A model generated the notes under the pieces. That model saw only the letters and a list, made by a program, of their open reading frames with translations, was not told the DNA's origin and searched no databases. From an uncultured Oscillospiraceae bacterium (GTDB lineage: Bacteria > Bacillota_A > Clostridia > Oscillospirales > Acutalibacteraceae), in assembly GCA_910589395.1 (NCBI GenBank), contig CAJUTL010000003.1, forward strand, positions 1 to 64,000: a stretch of DNA of 64,000 nt, given 5' to 3'. Each line of letters opens with the position of its first letter. The stretch's first letter is position 1. The position numbers and the translations under genes are program-made. Shown piece after piece: positions 36,054-43,816 of this stretch.

Positions 36054-36728
36054 ATGAAACAGGAAGTAAGCTCCTGCAAGGCGATGGAAAGCATGGTAAA
36101 AGAGTACGGTATGCTTCCCATGTTTGAAAATCAGGTCCCGGGGTTTTCCATTGAGGAGCATACGCCCCGCAGCTTCTGGTTTGCTGAAAACACCGAAGGC
36201 CCCTGGGAATGGAAGGGCCCGGTGATCCGGCGGACGGGGGCGGCTTACGGCAAATTCTTCCGCAATAAGGCGGGGTACATCATGCCTGAGCTTTATCTGG
36301 ATTTTGCCAATTACCGGCGGGACGGCTATGATTTTGACGCGCGGTATGACGATGGACTGGCTTCCCATACCGATTTGCTCATCTACAACGCCCTTCTGGA
36401 GCACGGCAGCCTGCTCACCGGCCAGTGGCGGCAAAAGAGCGGCTTTGCGGGCAAGGAGAAAAAGGGCGCGTTTGAAAACGCCGTCACCCGCCTGCAAATG
36501 CAGGGATATGTGATCATCACAGACTTTGAGTACGCGAAGGACAAAGACGGCAAAACCTACGGCTGGGGCATTGCCCGGTATTCCACACCGGAAGCGCGGT
36601 TCGGAACAGCCTTTACCGAACAGGTTTACCGGCACGCGCCCCGGGAATCCAAAGAGCGCCTGCTGGAAACGCTGCGAAGGCTCTGCCCGGAAGCAAAGGA
36701 CAAGGAGCTTTTGAAGCTGGCGGGATAA
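36054..36728 (+). CDS. AlkZ-related uncharacterised protein
   Basis: This 224-residue protein resembles a small family sometimes named AlkZ-related (winged-helix proteins distantly like the interstrand crosslink glycosylase AlkZ/YcaQ). Visible blocks are RSFWFAENTEGPWEWKGPVI, AYGKFFRNKAGYI, DFANYRRDGYDFDARYDDG, RLQMQGYVIITDFEY and YGWGIARYSTPE. The DNA repair role is inferred from that family name only. The start used is the ATG of MKQEVSS; the ribosome site AGGAAAG is rather far (about 11 bases), and an upstream TTG at 36021 is an alternative. It follows the aldo/keto reductase by 68 bp. Confidence 0.6.
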   Translation: MKQEVSSCKAMESMVKEYGMLPMFENQVPGFSIEEHTPRSFWFAENTEGPWEWKGPVIRRTGAAYGKFFRNKAGYIMPELYLDFANYRRDGYDFDARYDDGLASHTDLLIYNALLEHGSLLTGQWRQKSGFAGKEKKGAFENAVTRLQMQGYVIITDFEYAKDKDGKTYGWGIARYSTPEARFGTAFTEQVYRHAPRESKERLLETLRRLCPEAKDKELLKLAG

Positions 36729-36856
36729 GCGGCAGCACCGCTTGCGGCGCTTGTGCGGCCGACCAGAAAAGGCAAAACAAAATACGGCAATAGCGGAAAA
36801 GGTCTGGGCGAAGAAGCCCGGGCCGCTCCGTATGATTTCAGAAGGGAGCGGAAAAT

Positions 36857-37660
36857 ATGATCAATGTAACGGTTTGGTACGAGGCGCTGGAGGAAAGGGG
36901 AGAAATGCGGCCTGAGTTTGCCCCGCCCGGAAGCTCTGAGGAGCAGTTAAGACATTTCGGCGAGTTTCTGGAAAAATCGGCCGCCGGCGTGAAGGCGGCG
37001 TATCCCAATGGGCTGCTTCGCACGCTGTCCGATCATCTGCGTGAAAACGAGGATATGAACGTCACGTACACCACTTTGTACGACCCGGAGTTCGGTCTGC
37101 CGAACGAGCTGCTGGATAAAACGGACGTGCTTGTTTGGTGGGGGCATATGGCCCACCACGCGGTGCCGGATGAGCTGGCCTTTCGGGTGGTGGAACGGGT
37201 ACAGCGGGGCATGGGCTTTATTGCCCTGCACTCGGCTCATCTCAGCAAGCCCTTCCGCTACCTGCTGGGCACCAGCGGCAATCTGAAATGGCGCGAGGTG
37301 GACTTCACCCGGGTGTACACCATGAACCGCACTCACCCCATTACACAGGGGATCCCCCAAACCTTTGAGCTGGAGCAGGAGGAGGTCTATTGCGAGCCCT
37401 TCGATATCCCCAAGCCGGACGACCTGCTGTTTGCCAACTGGTATCGGGGAGGCGAGCTGTTCCGCAGCGGCGCCACCTGGACCCGGGGCAACGGAAAGAT
37501 CTTCTATTTCCAGCCCGGCCACGAGACCTTCCCTTCTTATCATAACCCCATTATCCTTCAAATCATTGTCAACGCGGTGCGCTGGGCCGCGCCTGTACAG
37601 TGGCTTGAAAAGCTTGAAAGCCCGATGATCGAGAAATCCCCGGAGGAATTGCTGAGATAA
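36857..37660 (+). CDS. ThuA-domain protein (trehalose utilisation family)
   Basis: This 267-residue protein shows the ThuA glutamine-amidotransferase-like fold: INVTVWYEALEE, DVLVWWGHMAHHAVPDELA, MGFIALHSAHLSKPFRYLLG, NRTHPITQGIPQTF, and GNGKIFYFQPGHETFPSYHNP. ThuA-type proteins are linked to disaccharide use (including 3-keto derivatives), but the exact reaction is mostly unknown. AGAAGGGAG lies upstream of the start. It stands before a strong terminator and is on the plus strand, facing the Gfo/Idh/MocA operon on the other strand. A role in sugar catabolism is likely. Confidence 0.85.
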   Translation: MINVTVWYEALEERGEMRPEFAPPGSSEEQLRHFGEFLEKSAAGVKAAYPNGLLRTLSDHLRENEDMNVTYTTLYDPEFGLPNELLDKTDVLVWWGHMAHHAVPDELAFRVVERVQRGMGFIALHSAHLSKPFRYLLGTSGNLKWREVDFTRVYTMNRTHPITQGIPQTFELEQEEVYCEPFDIPKPDDLLFANWYRGGELFRSGATWTRGNGKIFYFQPGHETFPSYHNPIILQIIVNAVRWAAPVQWLEKLESPMIEKSPEELLR

Positions 37661-37691
37661 AGCGGTATTCCCGGTGCCCGTTTCAACTATG

Positions 37692-37730
37692 AAAAAAGCC
37701 AACCCTGTGTGCGGGTTGGCTTTTTTTATA
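37692..37730 (+). terminator. Bidirectional terminator after the ThuA gene
   Basis: AAAAAAGCCAACCC and GGGTTGGCTTTTTT form a 14-bp perfect stem with a 7-base loop, T-rich on both strands. It ends the plus-strand ThuA transcript and could also serve the minus-strand operon that stops at 37891. Confidence 0.85.
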
Positions 37731-37890
37731 CTTCGTTTTTTCAGGGCCGATTCTTTATGGCATGCGCTGCGCGCAAGCGGTTGAAAAACATTTTCAGCTT
37801 GCAAGCCTTGGGAAGGACTTTGGCGCAGACACCGGCCTTTTGCCGCGGCTTGTTTCTGCCTTTTCCTCTTCTGTCACAACGCTTTTCGGG

Positions 37891-39069
37891 TCAAAATTCA
37901 TAGTGAAAAATACCCCAGTCTGTTTCCTGTTCCCGAATTGCCATTGATGAGGAAAGAGACTCGATCTCATCGGCGGTGACTTCGCGGCCCAGTGCGCCGG
38001 AAAGGAAGATCCCTTCGCTGACCAGCATGGTTTGCAGCGCCAGCCACGCCGTATCGTACCGTTCCTTCAATTCTCCGGAAAGATAGGCGATCCAGCAAGC
38101 CTGGTCGTCCGCAAGAAACCGTGCGGAGGGATCCCGGAACACCTCGCTCCTGCCGTTTTCCTCGGCTTTTAAGTCGATATCCAGAAGAGAACCTTCCTTT
38201 GTGGTCAAAAATTTCAGGCCAAAAGAGGGATTTCCCTGTACCCACTCATCTGTCAGCCTCAGGCCGCCTTTGTCTCCCGCCAGAAAGGCGGGCCCAAACT
38301 CATCCATGTGGATCGCCCAGGCCTCCAGCACGTCCAGAGTCAGCCCATTTTCATAGGTCGCCAGTCCAACTCCCAGCTCTTCTACCTCCATACCCGCTTC
38401 TGAAGCTGTCCTTCCCAGGTAGGGCACTTTCTGATAGGTGTGTCCGGTCACCCGCTCCAGCTTGGGAGTTCCCAGAATGTAGAGCAGCTGGGAAATGTGA
38501 TATACCCCCATATCATACAAAGCGCCGTGGCCGGCCCAGTGCCCGGAAATAAAATCCCTGGAAAACGCCGGAGGCGGAACGTCCAGCCCGGGCCGCATGC
38601 AGCGCCGCAGGCCCACAGAGCGTGCGTGATAAATCTGACCCAGCCGGCCATTTTCCACCATTTTTCGGGCAATGCGGCTTTGCGGGCGGAAGATGAAATC
38701 CAGGTGGATCGAAAGCTCTTTTCCGGACCGCTTCGCCTCTTCGTACAGCAGCTTTGCGTCCCGGTAAGAGCCCGCCATCGGCTTTTCGCAATAGCAGTGC
38801 TTCCCCGCGCGCAAAACCTCCAGGGCCATGGGAAGGTGGAGGTTGTTGTGCAGACAGACGTCTACCGCGTCAATATCCTCCCGCTTCAAAAGCTCCCGGT
38901 AATCTGTGTAGAGGTCTTGAATTTGGTATGCTTCGCCCCAAGCCTCCAGCTTCCTTCTGTCAAGATCACAGGCTGCCACCACCTTGGCGTTTGGAATGTT
39001 TTGATACCGTTCCATATGCTGCTTGGAGATCACACCCGTTCCGATCAAGGCCACACGAATTTCTTTCAT
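37891..39069 (-). CDS. Gfo/Idh/MocA-family oxidoreductase
   Basis: This 392-residue protein is an NAD(P)-dependent sugar or cyclitol dehydrogenase of the Gfo/Idh/MocA family. The N-terminal Rossmann fold starts VALIGTGVISKQHMERYQNI, with the Asp of AACDLD selecting the cofactor. CEKPMA (about 92) holds the conserved EKP lysine, and GHGALYDMGVYHISQLLYIL the GxxDxGxH-like region. It is last in an operon with isomerase-like, permease and binding-protein genes, 55 bp behind the isomerase gene, with AAAGGGAG before the start. It is clearly paralogous to the incomplete gene at 62873. The substrate is unknown. Confidence 0.88.
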   Translation of the reverse strand: MKEIRVALIGTGVISKQHMERYQNIPNAKVVAACDLDRRKLEAWGEAYQIQDLYTDYRELLKREDIDAVDVCLHNNLHLPMALEVLRAGKHCYCEKPMAGSYRDAKLLYEEAKRSGKELSIHLDFIFRPQSRIARKMVENGRLGQIYHARSVGLRRCMRPGLDVPPPAFSRDFISGHWAGHGALYDMGVYHISQLLYILGTPKLERVTGHTYQKVPYLGRTASEAGMEVEELGVGLATYENGLTLDVLEAWAIHMDEFGPAFLAGDKGGLRLTDEWVQGNPSFGLKFLTTKEGSLLDIDLKAEENGRSEVFRDPSARFLADDQACWIAYLSGELKERYDTAWLALQTMLVSEGIFLSGALGREVTADEIESLSSSMAIREQETDWGIFHYEF

Positions 39070-39124
39070 AAACTCTCCCTTTCTTTTGTCGGCTATTAAA
39101 GATTTGCCTTTTTTCCGGCGGCGA

Positions 39125-39952
39125 TCAACTGTTGGGAAGCACCGAGGGCGGCGCTACTTCCCAGGAACCGTCGTAGGAAAGGGGCGCCAGCACACGCCTG
39201 GCCTGGGCAAGCTGGAACGCCACGTTGCTGTATTCGTTGCTTGCCTTGTGGCATTCCACGCTCCAGCAGCCCTGATATCCCGCCGCCTTTAAGGCGGGGA
39301 GTACCCGATCCGCTTCCATGCAGTGTTCATAATTTATATGGATATGCATCGCCCTCTTGGCAAAGCGGCAATCGTTTTCGTCCTTCTCTTCCTCCGGTCC
39401 AAACCAGTTTCCGAGATGAAGGAGCAGCCCAAAATTCGGTTCGTTGACCTGCCGGAACAGGGTTTCGATCAGCGCGGGATCCCAGGAAGCGCCCCAGTGA
39501 TTTTCCGGCCCCAGCTTCGCGCCGAACTTGGCGGCTTCCCGGCAGTATTCCCTGTATTTCTTTACCACATAATCCAGCTGTTTCTCACTTGCCTGCTCTT
39601 CCCGGATCCCCACGTCAATGCGGATCGTTTTGGCGCCCAATATTCTGCCTGCTCTGATATACTCCCAGGCCCGCTGTTCGTTTTCGTACCGCGTCTGGGG
39701 GTCGTTATCCCACAGGTGGGCCCGGTCACAGCAGAAGTTTACCACCTCCAGGCCCCGTTCCTCAATGGCGGCCTTCACCATTTGAAGATACGGTTCCTCT
39801 GTGGAATCGAGCATGCCGTTCCAGAGATCCGCTGTTTGCAGCCCATAGCGGTAACGCACCGTCTCCAAATAACCGAAAACGTCCATTGCGCCGAGATTTC
39901 GCAAGCCGTGGAAGGAATAAGACATCACCGCGAAATTTTGAAACTTGTTCAT
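39125..39952 (-). CDS. Sugar phosphate isomerase/epimerase-like TIM barrel protein
   Basis: This 275-residue protein is an AP-endonuclease-2-type TIM barrel (xylose isomerase-like). Visible are FAVMSYSFHGLRNLGAMDVFGYLE, VVNFCCDRAHLWD, KTIRIDVGIRE, KLGPENHWGAS and CWSVECHKASNEYSNV, with the metal-binding Glu, Asp and His residues in usual places. It would isomerise, epimerise or dehydrate a sugar or keto-sugar made by the linked oxidoreductase. AGGAGAG precedes the ATG. It lies between the permease (61 bp) and the Gfo/Idh/MocA gene in the same operon. Confidence 0.8.
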   Translation of the reverse strand: MNKFQNFAVMSYSFHGLRNLGAMDVFGYLETVRYRYGLQTADLWNGMLDSTEEPYLQMVKAAIEERGLEVVNFCCDRAHLWDNDPQTRYENEQRAWEYIRAGRILGAKTIRIDVGIREEQASEKQLDYVVKKYREYCREAAKFGAKLGPENHWGASWDPALIETLFRQVNEPNFGLLLHLGNWFGPEEEKDENDCRFAKRAMHIHINYEHCMEADRVLPALKAAGYQGCWSVECHKASNEYSNVAFQLAQARRVLAPLSYDGSWEVAPPSVLPNS

Positions 39953-40013
39953 TTCTGATCACTCTCCTGAATATTTTTTCTTTTTATGAAGCTCCCCAAA
40001 AGCCCGCGATGGA

Positions 40014-40916
40014 TCAGCCCTTTACGCCGCCCAGAGTAATGCCCTTTACAAAGTTGTTTTGGATAAACGGATAGACCAGGATCACGGGCAGAACACCCAA
40101 TACCGCCATAGACATTCGTATGCCCTCGGAAGGAATATTTGCCAGCCCCACATTGGTGCTGGTAAGCCCGGCGGAGTTCGTTACAAGAAACTGAATGTTT
40201 TCCTGCATACGGTTCAGTAAATTTTGAATGCTGTAAAGATCCGTGGCGCTTGTGAGATAGATATAGCCGTTATTCCAATCGTTCCAATAGGCGATGCCCA
40301 CAAATAAAGCGATGGTGGCGATGATGGGGCGGGCCATCGGCGCCGCGATGGAGCCGAAAATTCGGATCTCCCCGGCGCCGTCGATCCGCGCCGATTCCAG
40401 GACCTCCTCCGGGATCGCGGTGGCAAAATAGCTTTTTACCAGCATCACATTGAAGGCATTCATCAAAAGAGACGGCAGCAGCAGGCCCCAAAAGGTGTTT
40501 TTCAAATGGAAGATGGTGGTGTAATTGATATAGGTGGGAACCAGTCCGCCGTTAAACAGCATGGTGAAGAAGACCAGAAAGGTCAACACGCCTCTGCCCG
40601 GCATACCGGGGCGGGAAATGGCATAGCCCAGCAAAACCGTAATAACGGTTCCCAGAATCGTCCCGCAAAAAGTGAGAAGAAAGGAGATCATATACGCGTG
40701 AAGCACCTTGTTGGAACTGGTGTCAAAAATATACGCGTAGTTTTCCAGGCTCCAGGTGCGGGGAATAAAGTTGTATCCGTCCCGCAGCAGATCGTCGTTT
40801 GCCGTAAGGGACGAGGTAAACAGCAAAACGATGGGGATCAAAGCGCAAAGGGACATGATTGCCATAATGCAGTTGGCAATGATCTGAAAGACCCGTTCTT
40901 CTTTTGTCTTTACCAT
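40014..40916 (-). CDS. Sugar ABC transporter permease, LplC type
   Basis: This 300-residue inner membrane permease has six predicted membrane segments and the EAA-loop region EEVLESARIDGAGEIRIFGSIAAPMARPIIAT, which contacts the ATPase. The C terminus PFIQNNFVKGITLGGVKG is typical of the LplC/YtcP group. It pairs with the LplB-type permease just upstream (12 bp). No ATPase gene is in the operon, so it probably uses a shared MsmX-like ATPase encoded elsewhere, as in many Firmicutes. Confidence 0.9.
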   Translation of the reverse strand: MVKTKEERVFQIIANCIMAIMSLCALIPIVLLFTSSLTANDDLLRDGYNFIPRTWSLENYAYIFDTSSNKVLHAYMISFLLTFCGTILGTVITVLLGYAISRPGMPGRGVLTFLVFFTMLFNGGLVPTYINYTTIFHLKNTFWGLLLPSLLMNAFNVMLVKSYFATAIPEEVLESARIDGAGEIRIFGSIAAPMARPIIATIALFVGIAYWNDWNNGYIYLTSATDLYSIQNLLNRMQENIQFLVTNSAGLTSTNVGLANIPSEGIRMSMAVLGVLPVILVYPFIQNNFVKGITLGGVKG

Positions 40917-40928
40917 AAGCTCCTCCCC

Positions 40929-41879
40929 TTAAAACAACGCGCTTTCGCGGTCCAGCTTGCGTACCACCAGGTTTGCCCCAAGCACCAGAAGGAACCCCAC
41001 CAGAGACTGATACGCGCCTGCCGCGGCGGACATCGTGATGTTTCCTACCTCCAGAAGCCCGCGGTACACGTAGGTGTCGATGGTCTGTGTGACCGGATAG
41101 AGAGCGCCGGAATTCATGGGCACCTGATAAAACAGGCCGAAATCGGAATAGAAAATTCGGCCGATGGCCAGCAGAATCAACAGAATGATCGTGCTTTTCA
41201 GCAGGGGGATCGTAATGCGGAAGATCTGCTGCAGCTTGGTGGCGCCGTCAATGATCGCGGCTTCATAATAAGTGCGGTCAAAGCCCATGATGGTGGCCAG
41301 ATACACGATGCATTGATAGCCCACCGTTTTCCAGGCGCTTACAAATATCAGAATGAACGGCCAATACTCGGTTTTCGTATACCAGTTGACCGATTTTACG
41401 CCAAACAGGGGAAGGATCGTTTTATTGAAAAATCCATTGTCTACCCCCAAAAAAGCGAAAACCAGATAAGCTATGATCACCGAGGAAATCAGATACGGTA
41501 AAAGGATCGCGCTTTGATAGGCTTTTTTCGCTTTACTTGTCATCTCGCTGAGAAGGATAGCCACAGCTACGGAAAGCACAGTGTTTATGATGATGAAGGC
41601 CAGGTTGTACAGGATCGTATTGCGGGTGATATATCCGGCGTCATTTTGAAACAGGTAAGTAAAATTGGAGAATCCGGCCCAGGGGCTTCCCCAAATGCCG
41701 TCCCGGGCATTGTAGTTTTTGAAAGCCAGAACCAAACCGGGAAGCGGCATGTAATTGTTGATGAACAGATACACAAGGCCCGGAAGGGCCATCAAGTAAA
41801 CCGGCAGGAACTTGACGATCCGTTTTCCCAGGCGCTGCTGGTTGGGCTGCCCGGTATGGGGGCGCACGCTTGTTTGCAT
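40929..41879 (-). CDS. Sugar ABC transporter permease, LplB type
   Basis: This 316-residue permease has six membrane segments; YLMALPGLVYLFINNYMPLPGLVLAFKNYN near the N terminus and the EAA loop YYEAAIIDGATKLQQIFRITIPLLKSTIIL are typical of LplB/YteP. The start ATG is chosen at MQTSVRPH, with AAAGGAGG seven bases before. It follows the binding-protein gene after a strong stem-loop (41902-41936), which may limit read-through and protect the binding-protein mRNA end. Confidence 0.9.
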   Translation of the reverse strand: MQTSVRPHTGQPNQQRLGKRIVKFLPVYLMALPGLVYLFINNYMPLPGLVLAFKNYNARDGIWGSPWAGFSNFTYLFQNDAGYITRNTILYNLAFIIINTVLSVAVAILLSEMTSKAKKAYQSAILLPYLISSVIIAYLVFAFLGVDNGFFNKTILPLFGVKSVNWYTKTEYWPFILIFVSAWKTVGYQCIVYLATIMGFDRTYYEAAIIDGATKLQQIFRITIPLLKSTIILLILLAIGRIFYSDFGLFYQVPMNSGALYPVTQTIDTYVYRGLLEVGNITMSAAAGAYQSLVGFLLVLGANLVVRKLDRESALF

Positions 41880-41901
41880 TCTTTTCCTCCTTTCCAAATG
41901 C

Positions 41902-41936
41902 GGGGAAACCCAAGGGACGGCCCCTTGGGTTTCCCC
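41902..41936 (-). other. Intra-operon stem-loop after the solute-binding protein gene
   Basis: GGGGAAACCCAAGGG and CCCTTGGGTTTCCCC form a 15-bp perfect stem with loop ACGGC, between the binding-protein stop and the permease start. No T-tract follows on the minus strand, so it is more likely an mRNA 3'-end stabiliser or partial attenuator than a full terminator. That would favour excess binding protein over permease. Confidence 0.7.
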
Positions 41937-41974
41937 TGTCTGTAGAAAGCTTTTTCTTGGTAGAAAGCTGATTG

Positions 41975-43549
41975 TCAGGAAATGCCGTTTTCACTGGCCC
42001 AAGCGTCCAGCTGAGCCTGTTTTTCGGCGATGTACTTATCCAGTCCGGCTGCTTTCAGGCGTTCCACCATCTCCGGAATTCCCTCATCGGGGTTCAAAAA
42101 GCCCATTTCCAGCTGCTTTGAATACTCGTTGTAAACATTGACCATTGCCGTGTACTCGTTCATCAGGGCAGAGTTGTCAAAGGTAAAGCCCAAAGCCTTG
42201 GAAACCAGAGCGTTGTCATTGAAGCTCTCGGTTTTCTCCCAAATGTCCAGGTCATCGCCTTCCCAAACACCGGCGATAAACTGGTTGGGCATTTCCCAGT
42301 TTACAGAATGGAGATAGGGGGAGGTATCGGCGTCTATGCCATCGGGATAGGTCATGTGGCCGTCGTCGGTTTCCACCCATTCAAAGTCTTCACGTCCCCA
42401 GCAGATCAGCCGGGAAAGCTCAGGGTTGGTGTAAAGCTCGTTTAAGAGCTGCATGGAAGCGGTTTTATCCGCCGTGGTAAAGCCGATGCACCAGGAGAGT
42501 CCGGAAACCGCGGAGGAGCTCAGAAAATCCTCCCCCTCCTGAAGCAGTACGATCTCCTGCGCGCAAAGCTTTGTTTCCTGCTGCCGAATGCCGGGCTTTG
42601 TTCCGCACAGATAGCTCATCAGAGTTCCAGCCCTGACCTCGGTGGTGACGTGAGCGTCGGAAGCCATGGCGTCCTGAGAAATGTAGCCCGCCTGATTCCA
42701 GTTGTAGAACATCTTACAATAATCGTAGTACAGATCGCTGGAGAAGAAATCTTCCACCTTCAGGCTGTTTACGGGATCCAGCAATACGCCGAAATTGTCG
42801 CCGCCCAATGCGTCGTATAAGATGTTCTGGCTCAGAAGGCCGTACTTTGTAACGGTTTTGTCCGGGAACGTTTCGTGAAGCCCCGCAAGGATCCGTTCGA
42901 TCTCGCCTTCTTTTACATAGATGATATCATCGTCTGTGTACTCATAGCCGATGCCGTCCAGATACTGGGCGGCTACCGCCAGCGCAAACTGGCCGATGGC
43001 CATGTCGCGCATGGTAGGAAGCCCGTAAATGCTCCCGTCTACCCGGCAGGGGTCAAGGTACTTCTGGTCAATGGTATCCAGGATCCCGGTGCCGTGCGTT
43101 TGAAGCAAGTTATCCTCTTCCAGGTTGAGCGCGTACCCATGATTTACCACGGCGGCGTAAGAATCAAGGCCGCAGGTGTTGAACAGATCCACCTGCTCGC
43201 CGCCGGAAAAGGCCAGGGTCAGGGCCTGCTTATAGGAACCGCCGTCGATAGGCACCAGGGTCACATTCGCGTTCATTTTCTCACGGGTGATCTCGCTCAT
43301 GGCTGCGGCCACTTCGTCCTGCGCGTCCTGAGCGCCCATATGGGTTTGGAAATAGATTGTCAGATTTACCGGTTCCTTGTCACCGTTGTTCGATGGATCG
43401 GAGCTCTTTGTTTCTCCTTGGGAAACGCTTCCCGAGGCCTTGCTGCCGGGAGCCTCGGAGCTTTTGTCCGCTGAGTCCCCGTTACAGGCGGCTAAGCTGA
43501 CGGCCACCATGGCCAGGCAGATGAGCAATGCAGCGATCTTTCGTTTCAT
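41975..43549 (-). CDS. Extracellular sugar-binding lipoprotein (ABC transporter)
   Basis: This 524-residue protein starts with a lipoprotein signal (MKRKIAALLICLAMVAVSLAAC, lipobox SLAAC), then a Ser/Gly/Asp-rich linker (SADKSSEAPGSKASGSV) and a type-1 solute-binding fold (LTIYFQTHMGAQDAQDEVAAAMSE onward). The closing EMVERLKAAGLDKYIAEKQAQLDAW is typical of LplA-type binding proteins. The start is the second ATG near AAAGGATGAATGAA, placing the site eight bases away. It belongs with the two permeases. The neighbouring HTH-GH51 gene suggests an arabinose-containing oligosaccharide as ligand (inference). Confidence 0.88.
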   Translation of the reverse strand: MKRKIAALLICLAMVAVSLAACNGDSADKSSEAPGSKASGSVSQGETKSSDPSNNGDKEPVNLTIYFQTHMGAQDAQDEVAAAMSEITREKMNANVTLVPIDGGSYKQALTLAFSGGEQVDLFNTCGLDSYAAVVNHGYALNLEEDNLLQTHGTGILDTIDQKYLDPCRVDGSIYGLPTMRDMAIGQFALAVAAQYLDGIGYEYTDDDIIYVKEGEIERILAGLHETFPDKTVTKYGLLSQNILYDALGGDNFGVLLDPVNSLKVEDFFSSDLYYDYCKMFYNWNQAGYISQDAMASDAHVTTEVRAGTLMSYLCGTKPGIRQQETKLCAQEIVLLQEGEDFLSSSAVSGLSWCIGFTTADKTASMQLLNELYTNPELSRLICWGREDFEWVETDDGHMTYPDGIDADTSPYLHSVNWEMPNQFIAGVWEGDDLDIWEKTESFNDNALVSKALGFTFDNSALMNEYTAMVNVYNEYSKQLEMGFLNPDEGIPEMVERLKAAGLDKYIAEKQAQLDAWASENGIS

Positions 43550-43715
43550 TTCATTCATCCTTTCTCTGTTTTTTCTACTCTTCGTAAAAATGGAAATCTC
43601 CTGTTCACAGCGCTGTACGGTTTTTTGAGGCGGCGCCCATGTGACGCGGCTTGAGCACCGCCGCTTTCTATACAGCTTATCAAAATGTTTCCCCCCTTTT
43701 TTACAAGTTTTTATC

Positions 43716-43760
43716 AGCATAGCATAAATAAATAGGGAGAACAATCGACTGTAAGTTTAC
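43716..43760 (-). promoter_or_regulatory. Promoter of the sugar-uptake operon with shared operator motif
   Basis: On the minus strand TTGTTC (43739-43744), 17 bp, TATGCT (43716-43721). Overlapping and just upstream of the -35 is GTAAACTTACAGTCGATTG (43742-43760). Fourteen of its 19 bases are identical to the motif at the same distance in the promoter of the HTH-GH51 gene (45964-45982). The leader to the start codon is about 160 bases. Confidence 0.65.
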
Positions 43761-43816
43761 AAAAATTACTGATTTTTCCAGATCTTTGAAAAATGACGCC
43801 GCGCTGTTTTTACAGA

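Noticed and set aside
43550..43716. Riboswitch in the 160-base leader of the sugar-uptake operon
   Set aside because: No conserved aptamer pattern is recognisable and no terminator with U-tract was found in the leader.
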